A stretch of DNA of 64,000 nt from Verrucomicrobiota bacterium. Its GTDB lineage: Bacteria > Verrucomicrobiota > Verrucomicrobiia > Chthoniobacterales > UBA10450. The notes beneath the pieces are model-generated. The model searched no databases and was not told where the DNA came from. It worked only from the letters and a program-made list of their open reading frames with translations. The position numbers were made by a program, and so were the translations under genes. The stretch covers positions 18,321 through 82,320 of the forward strand of contig QHPD01000099.1 in assembly GCA_003218975.1 (NCBI GenBank), read 5' to 3'. Numbering within the stretch: the stretch's first letter is position 1; every line of letters starts with the position of its first letter. Shown here one piece after another: positions 1 through 9,704 of this stretch.

Positions 1-486
1 AATCTTGTCGAGTGCAGTACGGGGGCTGACCGGTGGCGCCATGGCGCTCAACGCGCGGGCATGCGCTTTTTCCTCGAGCGCGCTCTTCCGCAAAAATTCC
101 TGCACATCCTCTTCGCCAGCCAAGGTGCGCTCGGCTTGATCGTGAAATTCCGCCTCGTGCCGTTCTTCGGCGGCTTCCATGCGGCGAATGGCAATCTCCG
201 CGCCTGCGATCTTGTTCCACCAACGATTTAGCCGGCGCCCAAGCGTGTCTTTTAGAACAGGCGGCTCTGCGCCGAGGTCAATCAGTTTTTTCTCCCAACG
301 CTGCGCATGGCGCTCCTCGGCGTCCGCCATGCGCAAGAGAACGCCTTTGCGTTTCTCGTCCCGTTCGCGCTCGGCCAGATCGCGATACACTTCCGCCGTT
401 TCGACTTCCGCCCGCCAGTTGCGCTTGACCACTTCGATCGTTTGTCGTGGATCTTTCCGGTCATCCGATGGATTTTGGCTTTTCAT
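1..486 (-). CDS. Ferritin-like domain protein, possibly N-terminus of a VIT/CCC1-type iron transporter (partial)
   Basis: The frame is open from the ATG at 486 to the left window edge, giving 162 codons without a stop, so the C-terminus is missing. The protein starts MKSQNPSDDRKD and is almost all charged helix. It shows ferritin/rubrerythrin-style ExxH motifs (EERH at residues 57-60, EERH at 107-110, EEKAH at 138-142) and an EVETAEVY helix near 27-34, the expected di-iron ligand pattern. Known VIT1/CCC1 transporters often carry such an N-terminal domain before five membrane helices. The missing part should show whether that is the case here; otherwise it is a free rubrerythrin-like protein. 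It lies just upstream, in transcription order, of nothing visible. Confidence 0.75.
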   Translation of the reverse strand, partial: MKSQNPSDDRKDPRQTIEVVKRNWRAEVETAEVYRDLAERERDEKRKGVLLRMADAEERHAQRWEKKLIDLGAEPPVLKDTLGRRLNRWWNKIAGAEIAIRRMEAAEERHEAEFHDQAERTLAGEEDVQEFLRKSALEEKAHARALSAMAPPVSPRTALDKI

Positions 487-491
487 GGTCA

Positions 492-1442
492 CTAATCGGC
501 TGGCTCTATTGCGGCGCTAATTGGTGGTTCCGCTCTTTCTCTTAGTTGCTGCGCAGTAATGACCAACGCAACAGACCCGATGATGAGCCCAGCCGCCACT
601 AATGTTCGCATCCTCAAAGTTTCTCCAGCAAACGCGGCGCCCAACAGCACTGCCACAATTGGATTCACATAAGCATACGTAGCGACTTTTGCCGGATCAC
701 AATGTCGTAGTAGCCAAATGTAAGCGGTGTATCCGACCACGGCTCCGATAATCACTAAATAGGCAAATGATGCCAGCGATAAGATCGACATTGAACTTGG
801 ATGCAAGCGTCGCGTTTCGCCCGTCACAACGCCGGCGAGCAAGAGAAGCAATCCGCCACAGATCATTTGTTGGGCAGCGGTGAGAAATGGCGAGGCTGCG
901 TGTTTTGCTTTGCGTGAATAGAGCGAGCCAGCCGACCAGATAAACGACGAGAAAAGCAAGATCGACATCCCAATCGCAGGATGGCGTCCGCCACTTGACG
1001 AGAAGCGGAGCGCGGGTCCGAGCAAGGTGCCGACCCCGAGAAAACCACCCACGAGACCCAGCCAGACAACTGGAATTGGCCGTCGCGCCATTCCGGTCGC
1101 CCACGCCAGCAGCACAATGTAAATGGGAACGATCGCCACGATCAACGCCGCCAATCCCGAATCGATATACTGCTCTGAGATTGTCACCCCGCCATTGCCT
1201 GCGAGCAGCAAACAGGCACCGATGATCAACGACGTGCGCCAGTTCGCCCAAGTCGATTTACCGATGCCTTGCGACCACGCGATCGCGGACATGATCAGAC
1301 CCGCAGCCACGAATCGCGCGCCCGCCATCAGAAACGGTGGAATTGTTTCAATGGCGAACCGAATTCCGAGAAAAGTCGAACCCCAGATCAGATAGAGCGC
1401 AGCAAACGCGATGACGACTAAACTTCTTTTCGGCGCAGCCAT
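492..1442 (-). CDS. DMT-superfamily EamA transporter
   Basis: About 316 residues with roughly ten hydrophobic segments in the two-fold EamA repeat arrangement. The first helix reads IAFAALYLIWGSTFLGIRFA, the classic start of RhaT/PecM/YedA-type metabolite exporters, and a second repeat begins near residue 160. It should export an amino acid or other small metabolite across the inner membrane; the substrate cannot be told from sequence. I chose the ATG at 1442 (MAAPKRSLVV) because the in-frame extension upstream is hydrophilic and unlike the family. It ends 5 nt before the start of the ferritin-like gene on the same strand, so the two are probably co-transcribed. Confidence 0.85.
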   Translation of the reverse strand: MAAPKRSLVVIAFAALYLIWGSTFLGIRFAIETIPPFLMAGARFVAAGLIMSAIAWSQGIGKSTWANWRTSLIIGACLLLAGNGGVTISEQYIDSGLAALIVAIVPIYIVLLAWATGMARRPIPVVWLGLVGGFLGVGTLLGPALRFSSSGGRHPAIGMSILLFSSFIWSAGSLYSRKAKHAASPFLTAAQQMICGGLLLLLAGVVTGETRRLHPSSMSILSLASFAYLVIIGAVVGYTAYIWLLRHCDPAKVATYAYVNPIVAVLLGAAFAGETLRMRTLVAAGLIIGSVALVITAQQLRERAEPPISAAIEPAD

Positions 1443-1557
1443 GGAGCAATGACAATCTGCCATTCGCGCGAGCCAGCAAACAGGGGTCGTTAAATCGTTG
1501 GAGCGTTGAAGCGCGGTATCCGTCGTGTCGAAATGTTGCACCCGGAATAAGTACAGA

Positions 1558-1612
1558 GGCGTTTGCGTCAAACGCCTGATTAACGGGTTCGGTGCTCGCC
1601 GCGACGAGCACC
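1558..1612. repeat. Dispersed double-hairpin element
   Basis: Two adjacent hairpins: GGCGTTTG-CGT-CAAACGCC at 1558-1576 and GGTGCTCG-(6 nt)-CGAGCACC at 1591-1612, followed by GCTACAAC. The same architecture with a TGTAG(C/T)GG-type end recurs near 38691 and 40555, so this looks like a member of a genome-wide REP-like family. It lies between the GlsB-type gene and the DMT gene and could also act as a transcription barrier. Confidence 0.7.
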
Positions 1613-1635
1613 GCTACAACACGCAATGCGTGTTT

Positions 1636-1896
1636 CTACGCACCACGCCTGAAAAGCAATCGATACAAAAGTAACAAGATCATCGCCCCGACCACGGACA
1701 TAATCCAACCGGCGACATAATTCTCGCCTACAAAAAGACGACCGATCCACGTTCCTACGAACGCGCCGGCGATGCCAAGCAAAATCGTGACGATGCAACC
1801 ACCGGGATCTTTTCCCGGCATCAACAGTTTCGCGATGGCACCGATGACAAGGCCGATGACCAAAACCCAAATGATAGAGTGTGCGCTGAAGTCCAT
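1636..1896 (-). CDS. GlsB/YeaQ/YmgE family stress-response membrane protein
   Basis: An 86-residue protein with three hydrophobic segments separated by glycine-rich turns (LVIGAIAKLLMPGKDPGG, then LLGIAGAFVGTWIGRL). The family is called transglycosylase-associated protein in older annotations. Its function is not firmly established; members are often induced by acid or envelope stress. The length matches the family. It is an isolated gene on the minus strand, with hairpin repeats on its downstream side. Confidence 0.85.
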   Translation of the reverse strand: MDFSAHSIIWVLVIGLVIGAIAKLLMPGKDPGGCIVTILLGIAGAFVGTWIGRLFVGENYVAGWIMSVVGAMILLLLYRLLFRRGA

Positions 1897-2032
1897 ATTC
1901 GACGAGTTTTATCGGATCGACTCATCCAGGACAAGAGAATTGGTTTGAACCGGATTTTTCGGAACGCTGTCGGCAGGCAGGAACGGCGCGCTGCGCTGTC
2001 CACGGCGGCCGGCGGTCGCGCCCTACCACAGG

Positions 2033-3622
2033 TTAAAATTCAATCACTTGCGCGGCGTGGATATCTTCGCTGGCGCGAATTTCACTCATCAACCGGTCGC
2101 TGGGCGCACTGTCCAGATTTAAAACTGTAAGCGCAGTGCCGCCAGCTTGATTTCGGCTGAGCGACATGGTCGCGATGTTGACGCCGTGATCACCGAGCAA
2201 TGTGCCGATCCGTCCGACCATTCCCGGGCGATCGGTATTTTCTAAAACGAGGACGACCCCCTGCGGGCGCGCCTCGACGGGACGGCTGTAAATGCTGACA
2301 ATGCGCGGTGTCGCCCCAAAAAATGCGCCGCCTACTGATACGGTTTTTCCTTCTCCTGCGGCGGACAACTCAAGCATATCAGTGTAATCGCCGGGCGCGC
2401 TTAATCGCGATTCGGTAAGTTTCAGACCGAGGCTTTTGGCAAATGCCGGAGCGTTTACCTCGTTCACGTCGGTTCCACCGGCGATCTGCAAAAATCCTTT
2501 CAGGATGGAGCGCGTGATCGCGGTTGTGTCCACGTCGTTTACTTTCCCGCTGTAGTTGATGTTTAGCGTATCGACGCGTTTCGGCGCAATTTGCGAGAGG
2601 AACCGGCCCAGCTTCTCGCCGAAACGCAGGTGCGGCCCGATGACCGCAAGCGTTTTCGCGTCGAGGCTCGGCATGTTAACTGCGTTACGGATGGTGCCTT
2701 CGAGCAGCAGCGCGCGAATCGATTGCGCAATCTCGATGCCAACGCTCTCCTGCGCCTCAGCCGTGGACGCGCCCAAATGGGGAGTGAGGATAAGATTGGG
2801 CGCGGTACGCAATGGCGAATCAGCCGGCAACGGCTCAGTTTCGAAAACGTCGAGCGCCGCGGCTGCAACACACCGATCTTCTAACGCTTTGATGAGCGCG
2901 GCTTCATCGATCAGACCGCCGCGCGCGCAGTTCACAATGCGCACGCCTCGTTTTGTTTTCTGCAAACGCGCTGCATTAAGGATATGTCGCGTTTCAGGGG
3001 TGAGCGGTGTGTGCAACGAGATGAAATCCGCGTGCGTGAGCAAATCGTCGAGTTCGTCCACAAGTTCGACCTGTAAACTTCGCGCGCGCGTCGCCGAGAG
3101 GTACGGATCGTAGGCAATCACGCGCATCCCGAAAGCAATGGCACGCCGACTCAGTTCACTTCCGATCCGGCCCATCCCGACGACGCCAAGCATCTTGTTG
3201 TAGAGCTCGACGCCTTCGAGATTTTTGCGGTCCCATTTACCGCCGCGCACGATTGCATCGGCTTGCGGAATTTTCCGCGCGACGCAAAGCAGCAGGGAAA
3301 ATGCATGTTCGGCGGTCGAAACGGTGTTGCCGCCCGGCGCGTTGAGCACAACAACACCGCGTCGCGTCGCAGCTTCGACATCGACATTATCAACACCGAC
3401 GCCGGCACGGCCAATCACGCGCAACTTGGAGCCGGCATTCAAGACATCAGCGGTAACTTTCGTCTGACTACGGACAACCAGCGCGCTGAATTGCGGGATG
3501 AGATCGACAAGTTCGGGCTCGCTCAGGCCGGTTTTGATGGTGACCTCCAGCGCGTGGTCGCGCGAAAGCTCATCGATTCCGCGTTGGGAAACTGAATCTG
3601 CGATGAGTACCTTTGGCGTCAT
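2033..3622 (-). CDS. serA: D-3-phosphoglycerate dehydrogenase
   Basis: Oxidises 3-phosphoglycerate to 3-phosphohydroxypyruvate with NAD+, the first step of serine synthesis, in the cytosol. At 529 residues it is the long form: substrate and NAD domains, an intervening domain and a C-terminal ACT domain (about 455-529). Visible residues are the dinucleotide motif GMGRIG at 149-154, catalytic Arg234 in NCARGGLID, Glu263, and His282 in PHLGAS. The ATG at 3622 overlaps the TGA of the upstream permease by one base, so translation is probably coupled. The ACT domain suggests feedback control by serine, known for the family but not shown here. Confidence 0.96.
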   Translation of the reverse strand: MTPKVLIADSVSQRGIDELSRDHALEVTIKTGLSEPELVDLIPQFSALVVRSQTKVTADVLNAGSKLRVIGRAGVGVDNVDVEAATRRGVVVLNAPGGNTVSTAEHAFSLLLCVARKIPQADAIVRGGKWDRKNLEGVELYNKMLGVVGMGRIGSELSRRAIAFGMRVIAYDPYLSATRARSLQVELVDELDDLLTHADFISLHTPLTPETRHILNAARLQKTKRGVRIVNCARGGLIDEAALIKALEDRCVAAAALDVFETEPLPADSPLRTAPNLILTPHLGASTAEAQESVGIEIAQSIRALLLEGTIRNAVNMPSLDAKTLAVIGPHLRFGEKLGRFLSQIAPKRVDTLNINYSGKVNDVDTTAITRSILKGFLQIAGGTDVNEVNAPAFAKSLGLKLTESRLSAPGDYTDMLELSAAGEGKTVSVGGAFFGATPRIVSIYSRPVEARPQGVVLVLENTDRPGMVGRIGTLLGDHGVNIATMSLSRNQAGGTALTVLNLDSAPSDRLMSEIRASEDIHAAQVIEF

Positions 3623-5520
3623 CAGCCGAAGATCAGAAGTTGAATCGAGTCGGGCAAATGTTGGGCGACGCTGGTGACCACGCTGCCGCGAAGCAGCTTC
3701 GCCAGTGCCGTACGTTGCGTAGCCCCAATGAGGAGAAAATCTACTCCCATGGTCGCGGAAAGATCGACAATCGTTGCCGCCGCGTCCGGGCTTACAGCGT
3801 AGAGTGGCACGACAGAAATTTCCCGCTCAGCGCCAAGTTTGAGCATCAAGGACATGATCGCGTTCGCTTCCGGATCATCCTGCCAGCGTGCACGACCAAG
3901 CCTTGTTCCGCCGGCAGTGTAGTAGACAGCGACTTCCTTCACGTAGAGCACACATAAGGTCGCCTCACGCAACTGAGCTTCGTCAAGGGCAAAGCTGAGG
4001 ACGGGCGTGATGCCGCGCGCAGCGACCATAATTTTTTGTGCATCAGACAAACGAGATTGCATGGTGGCGGGTAGTTCTGGCGTGACCATCGCTGCCACCT
4101 GCCGGTGCAGCATTACCGTAGTTAGCCCCTGGCGCTTCAATGTATATGCGCGCAAGGCCAAGCCACCGATCAAGACGGCAAGGACAAATTGCAGCGCGTC
4201 AAGCTTCGTATGAGCCAGTGTCAATTCGACAAACAGAAGAATCGCGAAAGTGATGCCAAAGAGAAGACGGTCGTACCAGGTGAATCCGACGCTGCGATTT
4301 GCTGCGCATGAGCCAACATTCACCGTGATTGCTCCGACCACTCCAATGGCGTAAAGGCCGGCGAGCGCAGTAAAGTTTGCCACGAAGAGCAACACCACCG
4401 CGGGCAGCCCAATTGAGATGATCAACGGGTATATTGGCACCCCGTGGCGATTCAGCCGTTTGAATTGCCGCGGCATTTCCCGATCGCGGGCCATCATGTA
4501 GAACAAGCCGATCATGGCGACGATGGCGGTGTTGGCCGCGCTCAACAGCAGCAGAAAAAAAACGATTCCGACAATCCACCCGAACACATTACCGACCGCC
4601 GCTGAGAACGTCGCAGTCGCGAATTGTTCTCCTATAAAACGCAGCATGTCTTCACTGCGCTGCTGGAGCACTGCGGCTATGTCGCTACGGGCCGTGAGGT
4701 GAAGCGTTTTGCCAAGCACTTGCGGCAACGAGAGCATGGCCCAGCCGAGCAGCGCGGTTCCGAAAACAACTTCGATTGCTACCGGCGCGATCGCCTTGAG
4801 CGATTCGCGTGCAACGCTCGGGTGCTCCATTGTCGATCCGGGATCGAGCTTCATTACGCCGGTCAGGTTGGCAATCGATTCCGCACCGGAGAGCGCAAGA
4901 ATCACGCTGACGAATTGCACCCAAACTGTGGTTAGACTCTCATGCCTCGGTTCGAGAAAACGCGTGGTGAAATGCGGCACACTGATCGCAATCATTGTGA
5001 TCACAACGAGCGCGGTTGGGATCGCTAAAGCGACAGCAAAGGTGCCAGAATGTTTCGGACCGAAATAATTAATCGCTCCCATGATCAGCAGCACACCAAT
5101 GGTCGTCAGCGCGATGTGATCGCGGAGCAACTTGATCGAAGTAATGTGCTCGGCGCCCGATGTGATGTAGCTCAAGGCCGACCAACCGCTAAGCGCAGCG
5201 GTGACCGTTAAATCGGCCACAAGTAATAGCGCACCAACAACCGCAAGGGCCCGGCCCTGTGAGCGCGCTGCTGAGTACACACCACCGCCATCGGGAAAAT
5301 GGCGGCAGATCACCATGTAGTTGATACCGACGAGACCCGTGACGGCGCAGACTGCGAGGATAATCGGCAATGACGAAAAACCTGCCGCCAGGAATGCAAG
5401 CCCGATCACATACGCCTTGCTCGTGCCCCAGTCGCCATAGAGCAGAGCCGCCGCGCGTTTCCAATCGACGTTGCGCGGCCGATGCACCGCGCCGCTTTCC
5501 GTGACAATCAAGTCAGCCAT
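3622..5520 (-). CDS. APC-family amino-acid permease with C-terminal UspA-like domain
   Basis: About 632 residues. Residues from about 20 to 460 hold about twelve membrane helices of the amino acid-polyamine-organocation type (first helix YVIGLAFLAAGFSSLPIILA). The last 150 or so form a soluble region like a universal stress protein, ending TVVDLSATMGVDFLLIGATQ-like with the alpha/beta pattern of UspA. Such fusions are known among APC permeases. Its stop overlaps the serA start, so a role in serine or another amino-acid exchange is a reasonable guess but unproven. I chose the ATG at 5520 (MADLIVTES); an in-frame ATG at 5547 also exists. Confidence 0.85.
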   Translation of the reverse strand: MADLIVTESGAVHRPRNVDWKRAAALLYGDWGTSKAYVIGLAFLAAGFSSLPIILAVCAVTGLVGINYMVICRHFPDGGGVYSAARSQGRALAVVGALLLVADLTVTAALSGWSALSYITSGAEHITSIKLLRDHIALTTIGVLLIMGAINYFGPKHSGTFAVALAIPTALVVITMIAISVPHFTTRFLEPRHESLTTVWVQFVSVILALSGAESIANLTGVMKLDPGSTMEHPSVARESLKAIAPVAIEVVFGTALLGWAMLSLPQVLGKTLHLTARSDIAAVLQQRSEDMLRFIGEQFATATFSAAVGNVFGWIVGIVFFLLLLSAANTAIVAMIGLFYMMARDREMPRQFKRLNRHGVPIYPLIISIGLPAVVLLFVANFTALAGLYAIGVVGAITVNVGSCAANRSVGFTWYDRLLFGITFAILLFVELTLAHTKLDALQFVLAVLIGGLALRAYTLKRQGLTTVMLHRQVAAMVTPELPATMQSRLSDAQKIMVAARGITPVLSFALDEAQLREATLCVLYVKEVAVYYTAGGTRLGRARWQDDPEANAIMSLMLKLGAEREISVVPLYAVSPDAAATIVDLSATMGVDFLLIGATQRTALAKLLRGSVVTSVAQHLPDSIQLLIFG

Positions 5521-5619
5521 TGCTGTTGAACTGAGTGTCTCGTGCATACCAGGTGTGACAAGCTCTTTCTAGCGTCAGCGGTGATCCGCATGTACATGCC
5601 ACATTCTTCCCGCCATCCT

Positions 5620-6696
5620 TCATTGGCACGACGCCGACGCGACGACTTCGATCTCGGCAGTCTGCGGAAACATATCCAGGGGGGTGACCGAATTGATGGT
5701 GAATTTCCCCCGTAGTTCTTTTAGATCGCGGGCCAACGTCGCCGGATTGCACGAAACATAAATCAGTGTAGCCGGCGCAAGATCGCCAATTGCGTTGCGA
5801 ACAGCCAAGCTTAGACCGACCGCCGGAGGATCAATAATGAGTATCGTTCGCTCACGCTCCTCGAGCTCAATGCTGGCCAACTCAAGATCCATATCGCCAG
5901 CGATGTAAGTTTCTTTTGCGGTCGCCTCTTGCTTCGCGGCGTCAATAGCGAATTTGTCCCAATCGATTCCGATTATGCGCTCAAACTTGTCGAGCAACGC
6001 CTTGGCAAAAAATCCGGCGCCACAATAGGCGTCGATGAGGAGCTTCTGATTTGCGGGGACAAGATCGACGATCAGGTCGCACAACGCATTTGCGACCGCT
6101 TCGTTCGTTTGGGAGAAAACGCGCGCCCCGGACGAAGCGCGCAGCGTGTAATGCCCATCGCGCACGTGTGGTTGCTCGCGTAACTCGGTCAGCGCTCGAT
6201 TGACTTCGTCTCGCGAAATGGGACAACGCTCGATGTCGATCAAACGATGCGAATCGCGACGGAAAAAACCGATCACGCCATCTTGCGCGTGGACAGTGAT
6301 GCGATTGCGATATCCATACTGCTCGAGCGACGCGATGATTGGCCGCATCGGAACGTCTCTGAATTTGCCGATGCGCTGCAAAGCATCGCGCACCTGACGC
6401 CACTTAATCGCAAGTTGATGTTCGTAGTTGATGTGTTGATACGTGCATCCGCCGCAACGGCCAAAGTATGGGCACTCCGGTGTAACGCGATGCGGCGAGC
6501 TTTCCTTAACACCTACTAGTTCCGCCTCGGCGAACTTCTTTTTTTCTCGCACGATTTCAGCCGAAACGGTCTCGTCCTCGATCGTAAACGGAATGAAGAT
6601 CGCCTTCCCGTTTTCCCGCGCGACACCCTTCCCACCAAAAGCGATGTCTTCGATTTTAAGATCGACGATGCGCAAAGAAGTATGCTCGCGCTGCAA
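5620..6696 (-). CDS. RlmD/TrmA-type RNA uracil-5-methyltransferase
   Basis: SAM-dependent enzyme that makes 5-methyluridine in RNA, probably 23S rRNA. It has an N-terminal TRAM-like beta barrel (IVDLKIEDIAFGGKGVAREN), a C-x5-C-x2-C iron-sulfur motif (CPYFGRCGGC), the SAM-binding segment LLIDAYCGAGFFAKAL, the DPP motif and the catalytic cysteine in YVSCNPATLARDL. At about 358 residues it is somewhat shorter than E. coli RlmD. The start is uncertain: no ATG or GTG lies between the kinase stop (6711) and the TRAM domain, so I propose TTG at 6696, with TTG at 6675 as an alternative. A longer in-frame reading into the kinase gene is an artefact. Confidence 0.85.
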   Translation of the reverse strand: MQREHTSLRIVDLKIEDIAFGGKGVARENGKAIFIPFTIEDETVSAEIVREKKKFAEAELVGVKESSPHRVTPECPYFGRCGGCTYQHINYEHQLAIKWRQVRDALQRIGKFRDVPMRPIIASLEQYGYRNRITVHAQDGVIGFFRRDSHRLIDIERCPISRDEVNRALTELREQPHVRDGHYTLRASSGARVFSQTNEAVANALCDLIVDLVPANQKLLIDAYCGAGFFAKALLDKFERIIGIDWDKFAIDAAKQEATAKETYIAGDMDLELASIELEERERTILIIDPPAVGLSLAVRNAIGDLAPATLIYVSCNPATLARDLKELRGKFTINSVTPLDMFPQTAEIEVVASASCQ

Positions 6697-6710
6697 ATCG
6701 CCTACGCTAC

Positions 6711-8741
6711 TTAACTCGAAACAGGTTCCGCTGCGATTGCGCGCTCCATCGCCGCTTCGAGTTTCTCGAGCTTCACCGGTTTGATCAAATGCTCGGAAAA
6801 CCCTGCCTTCAGACTTTTTTCGATGTCCCCGTAGTTGCCAAATCCGCTGATGGCAATACCTGGCATTTTGGAAATGGCGTGCAACTGCATCATTAGTTCC
6901 ATGCCGCTTCCGTCTGGCAGCGCAATATCGCTGATCAGAAGATCGAAACGATTGCGCACCGCGGCCTCCATCGCAGAGCGCACATTGTGGGTCGCTGCCA
7001 CCAGGTGTCCGCGCCGGACAAGCAGTTTTTCCAGAGCAGCGCATGTGTCTTGGTGATCGTCCACCAGCAAAATTCGCAGAGCACGAGCTTCAATAGGAAT
7101 CATCTCTGGCTCCGTTGGCCGCTCCTGTGGCGGCGCGACTGTGTTCATCGTCAAAACAAACGTGGAACCGCGGTCGCGCCCTTCGCTCGCCACGGCGAGC
7201 GTACCGCCATGGGCCTGCGCGAGCGATTTGGAAATTGCCAATCCCAGACCAAGTCCACCAAAACGCCGCTGGAATGACCGGTCGCCCTGCTCGAACGGAT
7301 CAAAAATTCGTTCCAAGATTTCGGGTTCGATACCAATGCCTGTGTCCCCCACAATGATTGTCAAAACTTGCGGCGAAGGATTTGAGGATGAAATCGTGAT
7401 TTCACCATTTTCGTTTGTGAACTTGATCGCGTTCTTCAGCAGGTTCCAAATGATTTGCTGAAACTTCGTGACGTCCGCCGTCACATGGTGAGCGCCCGCC
7501 CGCAAGTTGAGATAAACCCGGAGTCTTCTGGCGTTCGCTTCCATCCTACAGATTTCGGCCACGTTCGAAATCGCTTGATGCGCATCAATTTGATCGAACT
7601 TCAGTTGCAATTTGTCTTTCGCGATTCGGGTCAGATCCAGCAGATCGTCAATGAGCTGACTTTCCAACTCCACATTGCGACGAATCATCGCCAGCGAGGC
7701 TTTGGAATCTTCAGATTGGGACGGAACAGATTCCAGGACATCCAACGCGGCAATCACCGGCGTTAGTGGCGTGCGAAGTTCATGCGAAAGCATCGCCAGA
7801 AAATTGTCTTTTGTCCGATTCGCCGCTTCGACAACCGCTTTCTGTTGCTCGATAGCCGCCTCAGCGCGCCTCCCCTCCGCCATGCCCGCGGCAAGCGCAA
7901 GGGCCGTAATGACCAGCACGGCCGTAAAAGTTTGCGCGATAAGAAGCGACTGGTTTTCCGTGGCCATGACAAATGGCCCGAAACCGCGCAGCGTACCCCA
8001 AATCGCGATGGCCGAGAGAACGAAAATTCCCGTCGCCGTTTCGCGTTGCGTAAAGCGGAACGCCATCCAGATCACGATCGGTCCGCAAATGAATGAGATC
8101 GGATAATTTCTTGCGGTAATCGGGAACCATCCACCGAAGACCGCTTCACCGAGCATGAGCAGCACCAGGAGAAGGAGACCGACTTCAAGATGTCTCTTCG
8201 GATTCAAGCGCCACCTCGGTCCGATACTCCAGAGGATCAGTAACGGAGCCACCACCAGAGCGCCCGTTGCGTCGCCAAGCCACCAAGTCAACCAGATCGC
8301 GCGGTAATTCGCCCAGTCCGCCAAACCACCCACCGCCAGACTGGTCACACCGAAAGTTGGGCTAACCGCCGTGCTCACCATCACCGCGAGGGCGAATTTG
8401 AAAACGTCTTGCGCGCGATCGAAGATGCGAGTGCCGCCGGCAAACTGATTCACCAGCCAGGCGCCGCAAACCGCTTCCAGCGTATTGCCCGTGGCGATGC
8501 AAAGCGAAGTCCCGATGTTGCCCGCCGTCGTGACATTCACCAGAAATGCGCCCAGAAAAATCGCGGGCCAGGTGCGATAACCGAACACGACTAGCGCGGC
8601 CAGCGCGATTCCCGCAGGCGGCCACACCGGGGAAGCGCTCGGGTGCACAAACGCAAGCTGTAAACTCAGCTTGCCGACGATGAAGTAGATAACCGTTAAA
8701 ATGCCGATGGCCGGCAACGTGGAAAAACGTCGCGAATGCAT
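6711..8741 (-). CDS. MASE1-domain hybrid sensor histidine kinase
   Basis: A 676-residue membrane sensor. Residues 1-285 are a MASE1 integral-membrane sensor (HPSASPVWPPAGIALAAL is typical of it), followed by a short coil, a HisKA domain with phospho-accepting His320 in MLSHELRTPL, and a HATPase domain with N box (IWNLLKNAIKF), G1 (DTGIGI) and G2 (GGLGLGLAIS). A C-terminal receiver starts ILLVDDHQDTC, with its phospho-acceptor Asp in LLISDIALPD. The signal sensed by MASE1 is unknown. No separate output regulator lies next to it, so phosphate probably passes to a distant partner. It ends 14 nt before the proposed RlmD-like start. Confidence 0.93.
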   Translation of the reverse strand: MHSRRFSTLPAIGILTVIYFIVGKLSLQLAFVHPSASPVWPPAGIALAALVVFGYRTWPAIFLGAFLVNVTTAGNIGTSLCIATGNTLEAVCGAWLVNQFAGGTRIFDRAQDVFKFALAVMVSTAVSPTFGVTSLAVGGLADWANYRAIWLTWWLGDATGALVVAPLLILWSIGPRWRLNPKRHLEVGLLLLVLLMLGEAVFGGWFPITARNYPISFICGPIVIWMAFRFTQRETATGIFVLSAIAIWGTLRGFGPFVMATENQSLLIAQTFTAVLVITALALAAGMAEGRRAEAAIEQQKAVVEAANRTKDNFLAMLSHELRTPLTPVIAALDVLESVPSQSEDSKASLAMIRRNVELESQLIDDLLDLTRIAKDKLQLKFDQIDAHQAISNVAEICRMEANARRLRVYLNLRAGAHHVTADVTKFQQIIWNLLKNAIKFTNENGEITISSSNPSPQVLTIIVGDTGIGIEPEILERIFDPFEQGDRSFQRRFGGLGLGLAISKSLAQAHGGTLAVASEGRDRGSTFVLTMNTVAPPQERPTEPEMIPIEARALRILLVDDHQDTCAALEKLLVRRGHLVAATHNVRSAMEAAVRNRFDLLISDIALPDGSGMELMMQLHAISKMPGIAISGFGNYGDIEKSLKAGFSEHLIKPVKLEKLEAAMERAIAAEPVSS

Positions 8742-8868
8742 CGCTCGACCGCCTCAGCGTGTCGCCTATCTGTACGTCGCCGCTGAGCGCGGTCAACTGT
8801 GAATCGCGCGCGCGTCGGCGCACGCATCCGCCAATCATTTATCTGCTGGGCCACGTTCCATTTCGCGA

Positions 8869-9704
8869 CTACTTTTCGGCGAGAAACTGAATCTGTTCGC
8901 CTCCTAAATAGCCATACTCCCGAGAGTAATAACAGAGTGCCGAGACACTGGAAAAGCCAACCTCGGTCATTTGTTGGAGCATTCCCAGCCGAAATGCTGG
9001 AAGCATAGGGATCCTTTGGAATTTTTCGGATGGCCGTGATATTCAGGCGGGAGCAGATGCTCTATTGTCCCATCCGCGCGTATTCTGGCGCGAATCCGAT
9101 TGTGTGTCGCTCTAGTATCGAACGGAACGGAAAACAACATTTTGCCGGCAGGCTTTAGAATGCGGGCGCACTCCGCAAATGCCCGGTAGTAATCAGGAAT
9201 GTGCTCTAGAACCTCAAAGCTCAGAATGACGTCGAAGCTTTTGTCATCAAACGAAAGATTGGTCAGGTCCTCATTTCGAATACCCGCGGGATTATTTTGT
9301 CCATTTCGGAGCGCACCCTCGAGGTATTCGCTTCCCTCTACAAACGGAAAACATTTTCGCAAATGGCGATAAAGCGGAGACCATTGTTCGGTCGCGTAAA
9401 TGAAGGACCGTCTTGTTGGGTGGACGATCTCCATGAGCAAATGAATGCTCGCCCGCCTTCGATTATTCAGCTGACAAAGCGCACAGACCAGGTGTTCCCG
9501 CCAGTTAACCTGCAGATGACCGTCCATGCGATAAGCGAAATCCCACGAGCTCATAAATTCGGTCCACTGCTGACAGACAAAACAGAATCCTGGCGTTTTA
9601 AACTGCGGCTCGGGGTGAAGCGAGCTCGCGTTCCCATTGTCGTCGGGCAGCCACTGCTGCATTCGTTTGGACGGGGTAGCTTTGAAAATCAATCTGATTT
9701 GCAA
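8869..9704 (-). pseudogene. Class I SAM-dependent methyltransferase, frameshifted near its C-terminus
   Basis: The intact part (9704 to 8967) encodes 245 residues: two CxxC pairs (CFVC and CALC, about residues 41-78, probably a zinc knuckle), a Methyltransf_11 core with FDVILSFEVLEHIPDYYRAF and LKPAGKMLFSVPFD, then HFGWECSNK and a stop. In related enzymes HFGWE is followed by a further helix and strand. A -1 shift at about 8982, inside GGGAATG, opens a frame that continues MLQQMTEVGFSSVSALCYYS and ends with GYLGGEQIQFLAEK at 8869, exactly the expected tail. So one base is missing, either by real mutation or by sequencing error. The substrate is unknown. The start could also be the ATG at 9662. 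Confidence 0.8.

Noticed and set aside
2556..3113. Long open frame on the plus strand opposite serA
   Set aside because: Ser/Arg-rich composition typical of antisense frames in GC-rich genes; serA is certain on the other strand.
6697..7044. N-terminal extension of the RlmD-type methyltransferase into the kinase gene
   Set aside because: The extra 116 residues overlap the conserved receiver domain in another frame, are not family-like, and contain no plausible start.
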